Below are positions 8,436-17,432 of a stretch of 37,331 nt of DNA, piece after piece. Position numbers and translations under genes: made by a program. Origin of the DNA: Balneolaceae bacterium (GTDB lineage: Bacteria; Bacteroidota; Rhodothermia; Balneolales; Balneolaceae); contig SKRC01000215.1 of assembly GCA_007118695.1 (NCBI GenBank), positions 1-37,331 of the forward strand, in the 5' to 3' direction. Under the pieces are notes generated by a model. That model searched no databases, had not been told where the DNA came from, and saw only the letters and a list, made by a program, of their open reading frames with translations. Within the stretch, counting starts at the first letter, position 1; the number at the start of each line of letters is the position of its first letter.

Positions 8436-10889
8436 ATGAATATAAGAATAATTGGATTTTTCGCTTTAATGGCTCTCGGTCTGAGTGCTTACGAGTCTCA
8501 GGCTGAAAATGAAATCGATCTGGACCGGCCTCCATCCGACCAGGAGGTGCGCTTTTCTCCTGATGATGGAGAGGAATCAGCAACCAATCCACCTGCATTT
8601 ATCTGGTTGCCTGCCGAAAATATCAATTCTTATATCGTCCAGTACTCCCGGTCCGATTCATTCGAGCCTGGTCAAACCGCCACGGTGCGTGATATTGACA
8701 TGACGGTATATATTCCCACGGAGATTATGGAGACGGGTACCTGGTATTGGCGTTATGGCTACAGTGATGTTGACGGGGACCATTTCAGCCGTATCCGTCA
8801 GTTTGAAATTCCCGAGACGGCCGTCGACTTTCCGTTAATGCCGGTCGACGAAGTCATTGCCCGTATTCCTGATCATCGCCCACGACTGTACTTTTCACCG
8901 GAGTTGGTCGATGACATCCGCAACGATGATGAAGGACAATATACTCATCTTACAACTCCGGTTGTTGAGGAGGCAGAGGAGATTCTTACGATGAATGAGC
9001 CGCTGTTCGAAGAGCCGGACCCCTGGCCTGAAGAAGACTACAGGGAAATGTATATAGAAGCCTGGCGATCCATGCGTCCTTATACCCAGCGAATGGTCAC
9101 CAGTGCCCTGGCTTACCTTTATACCGGTGATGAAAGATTTGCAGAAGAAGCCAGGCGAAGACTGATGCATTTTATGAGTTGGGATGTTGAAGGATCTTCC
9201 AGCACTCTTTGGCCGACTGAACTGGGAATGGATATCGCTGAAAACGCAACTCCTGTATTCGACTGGATCTACGACACACTCAGCGAGGAGGAACGCCAAA
9301 AATGTAAGGAGGTGCTGACTGCAAGGATGGTCCAGATCAACCGGGATGTGCATCGGGCCCGGCCGATGGAGGCCCGGCCTTATTCAAGCCATCCGGGCCG
9401 GATGGTAGGTTTTGCCCTGGAGGGTGGAATCGTACTGGCCCATGAAGCCCCGGAGGCACGTGATTGGCTGGATTATACACTGAAACTGGTTTGGAGCACC
9501 TATCCGGCCTGGGGAGGAGATGAAGGCGGATGGCATGAAGGGGTCAGTTACTGGAGCGGATATATGCGACGAATGGTACGCGTCGTTCATGAACTGGATC
9601 TGTATGGCGTTCCTCTGAAGGACAAACCGTTTTTTCAAAATACCGGATACTTCGGACTCTATGCAGCTTATCCCAACCGGCCAACCCGGGCGTTTGGAGA
9701 TGGGCATCATCAACCGCTTGGAACCGCGACGGGTGTGGTTAGCTATATGTTGTCCAATCTGTATGAGAATCCGTATTTCCGGTGGCACTCCGAACAGGTC
9801 GGTGCAGGCGCTTCGGGCCGCAAAGCTGCACGCATCTATAACCCGGAGCTGGAGGCACGGTCGCCTGACGAGCTCCCACAGTCGCACGTATTTGACGATG
9901 TGGGCATTGTGGCCATGCACAGTGAGATGGCGGATCCTGACAATAACGTCATGATGCTTTTCAAAAGTAACCCGTTCGGTGCGATGAGCCATAACCATGC
10001 CAGTCAGAATGCATTCGTGATCGAGGCCTTTGGAGAGCCACTGGCGATCAGCAGCGGTTACCGGACCACGCATGGCATCCCGCATCACCGTGAGTGGATC
10101 TGGCAGACCAAAGCGCATAATAGCATACTTGTAGACGGTGAAGGCCAGGTTCCTCGTCAGCGAAGCAGCCGGGGTGAGATTATTGACCATGAAGAGCATG
10201 ATGATTATGCCTATACGGTGGGTGATGCCACCGAAGCCTATGGTGGACGACTTGAAAAGTTTCACCGGCATGTGGTCTTCATCCGGCCAAACTATTTTGT
10301 CCTCATCGATGATGTGAAAACAGCGGAGGAGGACGGATCAACCTACCAGTGGCTGTTTCATGCCAAAAAAGAGCTGGAAGTGGACGATGAGAACCATGTT
10401 GTGGTAAGCAGATCCGGTAATGCACACCTTGTGCTGCGTTTTTTGAGGCCCGGGCCTCTCGAGTTTACGCAGACTACAGGTTTCGATCCGCCGACCGAAG
10501 ATCCGGAAGTGGCGCCTGACCAGTATCATCTAACGGCCGCAACACAGGATCCGGCAATAGTGCAGCGGTTTGTAACGGTTATGCAGGTCAATCAAAACAA
10601 TCAACCCGTTTCAGATACCGGGACAGATTCTAACCAAACGACCGGATCGGAATTTGAGAATAGCGGGGAGGATGCATTGGTGCGCACCCTGGAGAACCGG
10701 GGTATTGGTGACCAGCAGGTTTTGGATCAGGTTCTGCAGAATTCCGAATTGATTGAAGCTGAAGGTGGCATCGCTATTCGGGTGGGAAATGATTTGGTCC
10801 TTTGGAAAGAAGAGGGAAGGCCTCAGGTGCAGGCAGCAGGTGTAATTTCAGATAGGAGGCTGGAGGTGATACTTGATTTTTTCGATTAA
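8436..10889 (+). CDS. DUF4962/heparinase II-III-type polysaccharide lyase
   Basis: An 817-residue exported protein. Residues 1-23 form a Sec signal ending near SQA. A fibronectin-III-like beta domain follows (about 45-130, with FIWLPAENINSYIVQYS), as in DUF4962 proteins. Next comes an alpha/alpha toroid (about 150-420), then a beta-sandwich with SHNHASQNAF and EAFGEPLAISSGY, which are hallmarks of heparinase II/III-like lyases. This domain order occurs in glycosaminoglycan and alginate lyase families and in dermatan sulfate epimerase. The sequence shows a uronate-polysaccharide lyase or epimerase; the substrate is inferred from the adjacent PL8-type gene. A Q/N/T-rich insert (about 705-735) interrupts the C-terminal part. 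A GGAAG lies ten bases before the ATG. Confidence 0.82.
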   Translation: MNIRIIGFFALMALGLSAYESQAENEIDLDRPPSDQEVRFSPDDGEESATNPPAFIWLPAENINSYIVQYSRSDSFEPGQTATVRDIDMTVYIPTEIMETGTWYWRYGYSDVDGDHFSRIRQFEIPETAVDFPLMPVDEVIARIPDHRPRLYFSPELVDDIRNDDEGQYTHLTTPVVEEAEEILTMNEPLFEEPDPWPEEDYREMYIEAWRSMRPYTQRMVTSALAYLYTGDERFAEEARRRLMHFMSWDVEGSSSTLWPTELGMDIAENATPVFDWIYDTLSEEERQKCKEVLTARMVQINRDVHRARPMEARPYSSHPGRMVGFALEGGIVLAHEAPEARDWLDYTLKLVWSTYPAWGGDEGGWHEGVSYWSGYMRRMVRVVHELDLYGVPLKDKPFFQNTGYFGLYAAYPNRPTRAFGDGHHQPLGTATGVVSYMLSNLYENPYFRWHSEQVGAGASGRKAARIYNPELEARSPDELPQSHVFDDVGIVAMHSEMADPDNNVMMLFKSNPFGAMSHNHASQNAFVIEAFGEPLAISSGYRTTHGIPHHREWIWQTKAHNSILVDGEGQVPRQRSSRGEIIDHEEHDDYAYTVGDATEAYGGRLEKFHRHVVFIRPNYFVLIDDVKTAEEDGSTYQWLFHAKKELEVDDENHVVVSRSGNAHLVLRFLRPGPLEFTQTTGFDPPTEDPEVAPDQYHLTAATQDPAIVQRFVTVMQVNQNNQPVSDTGTDSNQTTGSEFENSGEDALVRTLENRGIGDQQVLDQVLQNSELIEAEGGIAIRVGNDLVLWKEEGRPQVQAAGVISDRRLEVILDFFD

Positions 10890-10890
10890 G

Positions 10891-10909
10891 TATTGTTTTG
10901 TAAACAATA
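10891..10909 (+). terminator. perfect AT-rich hairpin after the lyase stop
   Basis: TATTGTTT-TGT-AAACAATA is a perfect 8-bp stem with a 3-base loop, one base after the stop codon. There is no T-run after it, so it is a weak intrinsic terminator at best. It could also be a dyad operator or an mRNA-stabilising 3' structure. Confidence 0.4.
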
Positions 10910-11051
10910 GAAAATCGGGCAAATCAGCGGCAGATGAATTTTCAGGTAGTGAATCATAACCACTATTTTTACGGGTAAATCCCTCAACCGGCGGATTATC
11001 TTTGATACGACACGATTCCCGGGAACCTAGACAGATTAAAAATGGAAAAAA

Positions 11052-12083
11052 ATGAAAAACCAATCCAAATTTTCCGGAAATGAAAACAATAGTCAGCTGG
11101 AAAATCAGATAAGAGGTAATGGAAATAATCAAAAGGACGGTGGCATCTCAAGGGATACACAATCCAATAATTGGGTCATGACAAGGCGGGTGTTTCTCAA
11201 GTCGACTTTGCTCTTTGCTGCTGCACCATTTTTTTCCTCATTGAGAGCTGCGACGGGTATGTATGGTCTGGAATCAGAACTGGGACGATCTTTATTGAAG
11301 TTTGGCCTGGTAACAGACTCACACTATGCTGATATCGATACAGCTGGAACTCGTTTTTACCGTGAATCCGAATATAAAATGAAGGAATGTATCGGGTTGA
11401 TGAACCAGAAAAAGGTTGATTTCATTGCCCATCTGGGGGACTTTAAAAACGGTGCACCGGAACGGAATCTTGAAAATTTAAAACGGATTGAATCCCTTTA
11501 CGCCAGGTTCAATGGGCCACGGTACCACGTACTTGGCAATCACGATATGGATAGTATATCAAAGGAAGATTTCCAGTCGGTGGTTAACAACACAGGAATC
11601 TATCCGGAGCGGACATTCTACTCATTTGAACGGGGCGGTGTACATTTCGTTGTACTGGATGCGAATTTTACGAGTGACGGGGCAGCCTATAGTCAGGGAA
11701 ACTTCCATTGGACGGATGCAAATGTTCCTGAACATCAACTGGCATGGCTGGATAAAAATTTAGCAGACACCGATAAACCGGTAGTTATCTTTATTCACCA
11801 GCTGCTCGATGGAGATGAGGGCAACCATTATATAAAAAACGCTGCAGAGGTACGTCAGGTTTTGGAACAAAATAATAACGTAGTCGTTGTTTTTCAGGGA
11901 CATCAGCATGCCGGCCAATACAGCGAGATCAATAACATTCACTACTATACGCTTAAAGCAATGGTGGAAGGTTCAGGGGAAGAAAACAATGCCTATGCGA
12001 TTGTTGAGATTTTTGACGATTTGACTGTGGCGATCTCCGGTTACAGAAAAGCCAAAAATAAAGAACTTCAGGCAGCAGGTTAG
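11052..12083 (+). CDS. Tat-exported calcineurin-like metallophosphoesterase
   Basis: A 343-residue two-metal phosphoesterase. The motif set is complete: TDSHYAD (D-x-H), GDFKN (GD), GNHDMD (GNHD), FIHQ (His) and GHQHAG (GHxH). A twin-arginine motif TRRVFLKS appears after about 42 hydrophilic residues, unusually deep for a Tat signal. An alternative ATG at 11178 sits directly before it but has no ribosome site, while the ATG at 11052 follows GGAAAAAA. The export signal suggests a periplasmic enzyme. The family covers phosphomonoesters, phosphodiesters and nucleotides, so the substrate is not assignable. It opens a run of several phosphoester-cleaving proteins and is 4 bases from the next gene. 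Confidence 0.85.
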   Translation: MKNQSKFSGNENNSQLENQIRGNGNNQKDGGISRDTQSNNWVMTRRVFLKSTLLFAAAPFFSSLRAATGMYGLESELGRSLLKFGLVTDSHYADIDTAGTRFYRESEYKMKECIGLMNQKKVDFIAHLGDFKNGAPERNLENLKRIESLYARFNGPRYHVLGNHDMDSISKEDFQSVVNNTGIYPERTFYSFERGGVHFVVLDANFTSDGAAYSQGNFHWTDANVPEHQLAWLDKNLADTDKPVVIFIHQLLDGDEGNHYIKNAAEVRQVLEQNNNVVVVFQGHQHAGQYSEINNIHYYTLKAMVEGSGEENNAYAIVEIFDDLTVAISGYRKAKNKELQAAG

Positions 12084-12087
12084 TGTC

Positions 12088-12921
12088 ATGTCAATTGTAA
12101 GGATTACCCGTAAAATTCTAAGAACAGTAATAACTCCTTTTGAACTTTTACGCCTCAGGAAAAATGAGAATAATACCGGCCCTTCTTTATATACATCTAT
12201 TCGAAGAGCCCGAAGGGTAGATTTTTTAGATCATGAAATTGCCTGGATTAAAAAAATTGAAGATCAACGGTCTCAACTTTTGGAAACGGATGATACGATC
12301 AAGGTTGATTTTTCATTGAATAATGATCCTGAAACAAATAGTGATGAAAGCAAATCTGAAAACATAAGGGATGTGTGTTTTGCAAGTGTGAATTCTTCCT
12401 ATGGTTCACTTATGCACCGGCTGGTCAGAGATTTTGCTCCAAAAAATTGTCTTGAACTCGGGACTTGCTTGGGAATTTCGACAGCCTATATTGCTTCTGC
12501 ATTGAAGCTGAATGGATCAGGCCGCCTGGTAACACTCGAAGGAAGTCCGTCACGATCAAAATATGCAGAATCCATTTTGTCAAAGATAAATTTACCTGAT
12601 ATCGATTTTGTCGTTGGGCCGTTCAATCAAACATTGGATCCTTTGCTTGAGGAGTATCAGAATATCGATTTTTGTTATATTGACGGTCATCATGATGGTG
12701 ATGCAACCATTGAGTACTTTGAAAAGATATCTCCGGTTTTGACTGATGGGGCAATAGTTGTTATCGATGACATAACCTGGTCGGAGGATATGAAAAGAGC
12801 CTGGAATACAATACGGGAAAAACATGAGGTTGCTCTTACAGTGGATACATACATGATGGGAATTTGTATAGTTGGAAAGAACGGAATGGAGAGGCAGTCG
12901 TATCAAATCATGTATTGGTAG
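12088..12921 (+). CDS. class I SAM-dependent methyltransferase
   Basis: A 277-residue cytoplasmic protein with a Rossmann-type methyltransferase core. Motif I is LELGTCLGISTAYIA (about 122-136), the acidic post-I residue is VTLEGS, and FCYIDGHHDG and VVIDDITWSEDM fit the O-methyltransferase (family 3/24-like) layout with an acidic metal-binding cluster. A basic N-terminal extension of about 90 residues is not recognised. It follows the metallophosphoesterase by 4 bases, so they are probably cotranscribed. It is the only gene here with no obvious role in polymer breakdown. Its DNA is visibly more AT-rich than the downstream genes. Confidence 0.8.
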   Translation: MSIVRITRKILRTVITPFELLRLRKNENNTGPSLYTSIRRARRVDFLDHEIAWIKKIEDQRSQLLETDDTIKVDFSLNNDPETNSDESKSENIRDVCFASVNSSYGSLMHRLVRDFAPKNCLELGTCLGISTAYIASALKLNGSGRLVTLEGSPSRSKYAESILSKINLPDIDFVVGPFNQTLDPLLEEYQNIDFCYIDGHHDGDATIEYFEKISPVLTDGAIVVIDDITWSEDMKRAWNTIREKHEVALTVDTYMMGICIVGKNGMERQSYQIMYW

Positions 12922-13043
12922 TATTTATTCGTGGCAGAGCTTAAATTGCCATGTTTAAACGACCGGTGGACTGACAGGCAGCCATGGAAATACTGAAGCA
13001 GCAACGACCGCCCGGTAGTGCCCCGGCCCCAACATTGACACAC

Positions 13044-13047
13044 GGAG
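13044..13047 (+). promoter_or_regulatory. Shine-Dalgarno for the BNR_4 lipoprotein
   Basis: GGAG, 10 bases before the ATG at 13058. It supports that start even though 24 residues precede the hydrophobic signal core. Confidence 0.45.
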
Positions 13048-13057
13048 AACAGTTGAA

Positions 13058-14536
13058 ATGAATGTAGATAAATTAAAAAATCATGGTTCTTTATATCACC
13101 TACATCATTTATATCCTTATTGGATTAAATCATTTTTTCTTTTAATAGTCATACTAACTACCTGTTTACTTTCATGTCAGCAAAACGATGATAGGGAGGA
13201 GTCCGATAGCATAACCAATACCTCGTTGAGTGATAAAGTCGATGGATATCGGGGTATCTGGTTTACTCTGGGTCAATTTTCCGAATATGGAGACAAGTAT
13301 TCAGGAGGCTTGGGAACCTACACCGCTAATCATATCCCTTTAGCCATTTACGCAGAAGAAACAGATAAAACTTTCTTTGTGTATGGTGGTACGAAAGGCC
13401 CGGAAGATCGTTATTTATTGGTAATGGCTTCATACTACGATCATGAAAATCACCGAGTGCCGCGTCCAACGATCGTACATGATAAAGAAGGGGTGGACGA
13501 TCCGCATGACAATCCAAGTATAGCAATAGACGGTGATGGTCATATTTGGGTGTTTGTCAGCGGCCGCGGAACCGGCCGGCCCGGATTCAAGTATCGCAGT
13601 GTTGAGCCTTATAGTGTGGAAGAATTTGAGCTTGTAGCCGAACAGGAGTTGACATATCCACAGCCCTGGTGGATCGAGGGTAAGGGGTTTATTCACTTGT
13701 TCACGAAATACACAAGAGGACGAGAACTTTATTTCGAAACCAGTTCAGACGGCTATGAATGGAGTGAAGACCAAAAACTCGCAGGAATTCGTGGCCATTA
13801 CCAGGTCAGCTCAGTAATTAATGGAAAAATTGGCAGCTTCTTTAACCGGCACCCAGAAGGAAGTGTTGACCAAAGAACAGATTTATACTATGTGCAGACG
13901 ACAGACTTCGGTCAGACATGGACGACGGTAGATGGTCAGCCATTGGAAATACCACTTGAGACGGAAGACAATCCGGCCCGGGTCATTGAATATTCAGCTC
14001 GGGATCGACTGCAATACACCGTGGATCTCAACTGGGATAAAAATGGGAATCCCATTCTGCTATATGTTACCAGTGAGGGCCATCAACCGGGGCCGGATAA
14101 TGAGCCCCGCTTCTGGGAGATTGCACACTGGTCTGGAAGTGAGTGGAAAAACCACATTGTAGCTCGATCGGATCATAATTACGATCTGGGCAGCCTTTAT
14201 GTTTTCGACGATCGATGGCTGATCATTGGTCCTTTGGGCGTTGGCCCACAGGCCTGGGGTACTGGTGGCGAGATGGAGATGTGGGAAAGCCGGGATGAAG
14301 GTGAAACCTGGAGAAAGATTCGTCAGATCACAGTAAACAGTGAGCGAAATCACAAGTTTGCGCGGCGACCGGTCAATGCGAAAGATCCATTCTTCGTATT
14401 CTGGGCTGACGGCAACCCGGATGAAATGAGTATATCCAGGCTCTATTTCGGTGATTCGTCCGGAGAGAAGTATTGGGCTTTACCCTATGATATGGAAGAG
14501 GAATATGCTGAGCCTCGCAGAGTTAAACCCAATTAA
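13058..14536 (+). CDS. BNR_4-type beta-propeller lipoprotein (possible lyase or glycan hydrolase)
   Basis: A 492-residue exported protein. After a 24-residue basic lead comes a hydrophobic core ending LLSC (Cys40), a lipobox. The mature part begins near GYRGIWFTLGQFSEYGDKYSG and continues with repeated Asp-box-like strands such as SSDGYEWSED, TTDFGQTWT and SRDEGETWR, which mark propeller blades. This matches the BNR_4 family. Some related seven-bladed propellers are ulvan lyases (PL24/PL25) and others are uncharacterised, so an enzymatic role in polysaccharide cleavage is plausible but unproven. The downstream gene begins 8 bases after its stop, suggesting an operon with the GDPD-type gene. 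Confidence 0.72.
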   Translation: MNVDKLKNHGSLYHLHHLYPYWIKSFFLLIVILTTCLLSCQQNDDREESDSITNTSLSDKVDGYRGIWFTLGQFSEYGDKYSGGLGTYTANHIPLAIYAEETDKTFFVYGGTKGPEDRYLLVMASYYDHENHRVPRPTIVHDKEGVDDPHDNPSIAIDGDGHIWVFVSGRGTGRPGFKYRSVEPYSVEEFELVAEQELTYPQPWWIEGKGFIHLFTKYTRGRELYFETSSDGYEWSEDQKLAGIRGHYQVSSVINGKIGSFFNRHPEGSVDQRTDLYYVQTTDFGQTWTTVDGQPLEIPLETEDNPARVIEYSARDRLQYTVDLNWDKNGNPILLYVTSEGHQPGPDNEPRFWEIAHWSGSEWKNHIVARSDHNYDLGSLYVFDDRWLIIGPLGVGPQAWGTGGEMEMWESRDEGETWRKIRQITVNSERNHKFARRPVNAKDPFFVFWADGNPDEMSISRLYFGDSSGEKYWALPYDMEEEYAEPRRVKPN

Positions 14537-14544
14537 TTTCAATT

Positions 14545-15393
14545 ATGATGCTGCAAATGAAAAACCATTTTATCAGAGTTGAATTCGTCATCACAGCCGT
14601 TTTCCTGATCACCATAGCTCCTTTGTTTTTTGCCGGGTGCAACAATGGGACTGACGGCGAGGATGTCAAAATTGTTGCCCACCGGGGAGCGATTTCAGAG
14701 CGTCCCGAAAATACCATGGCGGCGTTTAAAAGAGCTCATAAACTGGGAGCAGACATTGTTGAGATTGATCTGTATACCAGCCGGGATGGGCATCTGTTTA
14801 TCCTGCATGATTCCACCTTAGACCGCACCACCGACGGAGAGGGAGAAGCCACTGATTTTACTCTGGAAGAGCTTCAGGCATTGGATGCCGGTTCCTGGTT
14901 CGGTCCCGAATACGCCGGTGAACGAATCCCGTCGTTCAGAGAAGTATTGCAGTGGGCCACCAAAAATGATGTGGTTTTACTGTTGGATCTGAAGGAATCC
15001 GGCCGAGAGTTTGCCGAAAATGTGGCCAGTGATGTTCAGGAATATGGAATTGAAGAAAATATGGTGGTTGGTGTGCGTTCGCCTGAGCAGGCAGGAGAAT
15101 TTCGGGAACTCCTCCCTAATTCCGGGCAGTTGGCATTCATGGGGTTTCCCGGGGATATCCAAGCATATGCTGAAGCCGGGGTGGACGTCATCCGTCTGTG
15201 GCTGCGATGGCTGGATGAAGACCCGACCCTGGCCGATCAGGTTCGCCAGACCCAGAGAAAACTGATGATTAACGGGACATTGGGGGAATTGGAAGAGGCC
15301 AGAGCGATTATGAACTTTTCCCCGGACTGGATTTTGATCGATGATGTCGCACAGCTACAGGAGTCATTGCGAGTAATTGATTCAGAAGGGTAA
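14545..15393 (+). CDS. glycerophosphodiester phosphodiesterase lipoprotein (GDPD)
   Basis: A 282-residue TIM-barrel phosphodiesterase. The signal ends FFAGC (Cys32), so it is a lipoprotein. Catalytic and metal residues are in place: AHRG (His46, Arg47), ERPENT, EIDLYTSRDG (Glu73, Asp75) and LHDSTLDRTT (His88). LLLDLKE and the late WLRWLDED loop match the family. It would hydrolyse glycerophosphodiesters, or structurally similar polymers such as teichoic-acid-like chains, outside the cytoplasm. Starts at 14548 and 14557 are also possible. It lies 8 bases after the BNR_4 gene and 6 bases before the frame of the next gene, an operon-like arrangement. Confidence 0.9.
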   Translation: MMLQMKNHFIRVEFVITAVFLITIAPLFFAGCNNGTDGEDVKIVAHRGAISERPENTMAAFKRAHKLGADIVEIDLYTSRDGHLFILHDSTLDRTTDGEGEATDFTLEELQALDAGSWFGPEYAGERIPSFREVLQWATKNDVVLLLDLKESGREFAENVASDVQEYGIEENMVVGVRSPEQAGEFRELLPNSGQLAFMGFPGDIQAYAEAGVDVIRLWLRWLDEDPTLADQVRQTQRKLMINGTLGELEEARAIMNFSPDWILIDDVAQLQESLRVIDSEG

Positions 15394-15501
15394 AACGAAA
15401 TGTCTCAAACCGAAGGAGCGCTTACATCATTTTCAATGAACTTGAAAAACACCACTTTCCAAAATCTTTTTAAAAAACACTTGGTAAAAAACACCTGCTT
15501 T

Positions 15502-17076
15502 ATGCGTATTACCCAATGCCCGAAGCTCTATGCGTCCTGCATCGTGCTTACACTGCTCATCCTGATGTTCAGCACTATACCCACTCTGGCCCAGGAGAAA
15601 AAAGTTCTGATTATCGGTATTGACGGATTGATGCCCGAGGCAGTGGAGTTACCTGAAATGTCGAATATCAATTCTCTTTACCGGGATGGAGACGGATTTT
15701 TGACCTATGGATATACCGAAGATCTGACCTTCAGCGGGCCAAGCTGGTCTAGTATTTTGCACGGAGTTCACAGGGACCGCCACGGAGTGGATTCCAATCA
15801 GTATCACGGTCACGATTTTTCGGACTACCCTCATGTGTTAAAGCGTCTGAAAGCTCACAACCCTGATCTGTACACGGCAGCATTTGTCACATGGTCGTTG
15901 CTTCAAAATAACTTCAGCCAGCCTGATGGCACGCCGGTAGGGGTGGATCAATTGGTGTACCATGCACGACAGGAGGATGGAGATGAAAAGGTCACTGAAG
16001 ATCTTGTCGAGCTGCTGGAAACCGGAGATCCGGGTGCCGTCTTCTATTATCAGAACGATATTGACGGGGCAGGCCATGGATATGGCTTTTCGATTGACGT
16101 TCCAGAATACCGGGAACAACTTCAGGTCACTGATGCCCGCGTTGGCCGGGTGTTGGTCGCACTTGGCAACCGGCAGCAAGTCGTGGATGGACAGGAAGAG
16201 TGGCTGATTATCCTTGTTACCGACCATGGCGGGGTTGGCACCGGACACTCCGGAAATTTGTACAGGCAGCGGTTTATTCCTTTGATTGTCAGTAAAGTAT
16301 CTGTAAACCGTCAGGGTACTTTGGACACTCCTCCTTCCTCCCTGATCCGTTCTCGCAACGTATATGTCACCAGAACGGTGCTTTCTTTCATGGGTGTTCC
16401 GGAAGCGGAATTTTCAGAACTGGATGGCCACAATATGATGGTTTTATCAGAAATAAACATCCCGGAAACCGGCTATGGAACAAATCTCCTTTTTAATGGA
16501 GATGGGGAGTTTGATCGCGGGTTTGCAGACCGGCAACTGGATCAGGCCATTACAGGGTGGCGCGATCAGGAGCATACCGGCCACAAGGACGGTTACCATA
16601 GTATGACATTGATTCAGACTCCACCTGAGGTCAGGCATATCGGCTCTGATGGCTCGATACATGAAGTACACAGTTCCAATCTGTTTACAGGTGGCAGGAA
16701 AGGAGTATCCAGCAGAATGACACAACTTTTGGATCTCAGTGATCTGCAGGATGATATAGACTCTCGTCATGTGAACTTTCTCTTTTCCGGATACTTGGGT
16801 GGAACCGGCAGCAGTGAAGCCCGCATGGAAGCGAGCGTCACTTTTCTGGATGAAAACGGTGATGTGATCGACTCGGGCGTCCTTGAAACAGTCAGCCGGG
16901 AAGATTGGGAAGGCGAAACGGTACTTATCTATCGGGAAACCGAAGGATTTGTTTCACCGGGCACGAGATCAGCGCTGATTGAACTTCATGCCATAGGTGT
17001 ATCTGAAATAGAGGAAGGAATCAAGGCATTGGCCGATCAACTTTCATTTAAGCTGATTCGAAATGACCGACAATAG
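15502..17076 (+). CDS. exported alkaline phosphatase/NPP-type phosphodiesterase with C-terminal beta domain
   Basis: A 524-residue protein of the alkaline-phosphatase superfamily, closest to nucleotide pyrophosphatase/phosphodiesterases. I use ATG 15502 because it directly precedes a Sec signal (cleaved near TLAQ); an ATG at 15400 would add 34 residues. Asp41 (GIDG) is the first metal ligand. By alignment with the usual Thr, the nucleophile is Ser78 in FSGPSW. DIDGAGHGYG and TDHGG plus GTGHSGN supply the other metal ligands. After about residue 330 comes a separate beta-rich, probably carbohydrate-binding domain (from LLFNGDGEFDRGF). This suggests a phosphoester or phosphonoester substrate attached to a glycan. 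The preceding GDPD-type gene is probably cotranscribed. Confidence 0.82.
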   Translation: MRITQCPKLYASCIVLTLLILMFSTIPTLAQEKKVLIIGIDGLMPEAVELPEMSNINSLYRDGDGFLTYGYTEDLTFSGPSWSSILHGVHRDRHGVDSNQYHGHDFSDYPHVLKRLKAHNPDLYTAAFVTWSLLQNNFSQPDGTPVGVDQLVYHARQEDGDEKVTEDLVELLETGDPGAVFYYQNDIDGAGHGYGFSIDVPEYREQLQVTDARVGRVLVALGNRQQVVDGQEEWLIILVTDHGGVGTGHSGNLYRQRFIPLIVSKVSVNRQGTLDTPPSSLIRSRNVYVTRTVLSFMGVPEAEFSELDGHNMMVLSEINIPETGYGTNLLFNGDGEFDRGFADRQLDQAITGWRDQEHTGHKDGYHSMTLIQTPPEVRHIGSDGSIHEVHSSNLFTGGRKGVSSRMTQLLDLSDLQDDIDSRHVNFLFSGYLGGTGSSEARMEASVTFLDENGDVIDSGVLETVSREDWEGETVLIYRETEGFVSPGTRSALIELHAIGVSEIEEGIKALADQLSFKLIRNDRQ

Positions 17077-17173
17077 ATTCCATGATATGGTAACCGGAAC
17101 AAATAGTTAGTTGAAAATCGAGTATTAAAGCAGAAGGCAATTAGAGGCGTGACTAAAACTTCAATATGCTTTT

Positions 17174-17188
17174 TAAATCGATTCCAAT
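17174..17188 (+). promoter_or_regulatory. candidate operator TAAATCGATTCCAAT (copy 1)
   Basis: An exact 15-mer shared with 31682-31696, both in long leaders. It contains the palindrome AATCGATT, the kind of central CG dyad that LacI-family regulators bind. A single shared 15-mer is roughly what chance gives in a window this size, so this is weak. Confidence 0.2.
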
Positions 17189-17205
17189 TTAACAATTGAT
17201 GATAA

Positions 17206-17334
17206 ACGCATCCAAACAGTCAAAAAACGGATTTACCCGCGCTGGCCAGTCAGGTGAATATTGAACGTCTGTCAAATAACCCGAGAAAAATTGATGTCCC
17301 GGCATTAATCACCCTTCTTGAAGGTATTATCTGA
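17206..17334 (+). pseudogene. C-terminal remnant of an unidentified protein
   Basis: A 42-codon frame opens after an in-frame TAA and ends in TGA without a usable start. It reads like the tail of a soluble protein: ASQVNIERLSNNPRKIDVPA and then an amphipathic LITLLEGII. I do not recognise the family. It lies directly before the truncated asparaginase, so a deletion or rearrangement here is plausible. Confidence 0.35.
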
Positions 17335-17432
17335 ATTTCGAGGGAATCATCTTCTTATCCGGTGAAAAGTTGGGATGGTTATGAAAGAATTGTGTAATCT
17401 CATGTAAATATGAATCCTCAAATCCACACACC

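Larger units (their letters stand above)
17077..17432. other. gene-free stretch with a coding remnant
   Basis: This 356-base gap holds a C-terminal reading-frame remnant (17206-17334) and a 15-base sequence TAAATCGATTCCAAT shared with 31682. The part before the asparaginase start is AT-rich with no Shine-Dalgarno; the ATG follows CACACC. Confidence 0.45.

Noticed and set aside
9384-10271. 295-codon antisense frame opposite the DUF4962/heparinase-type gene
   Set aside because: It lies wholly inside a well-supported lyase gene, has no recognisable motif, and follows from codon bias of the real strand.
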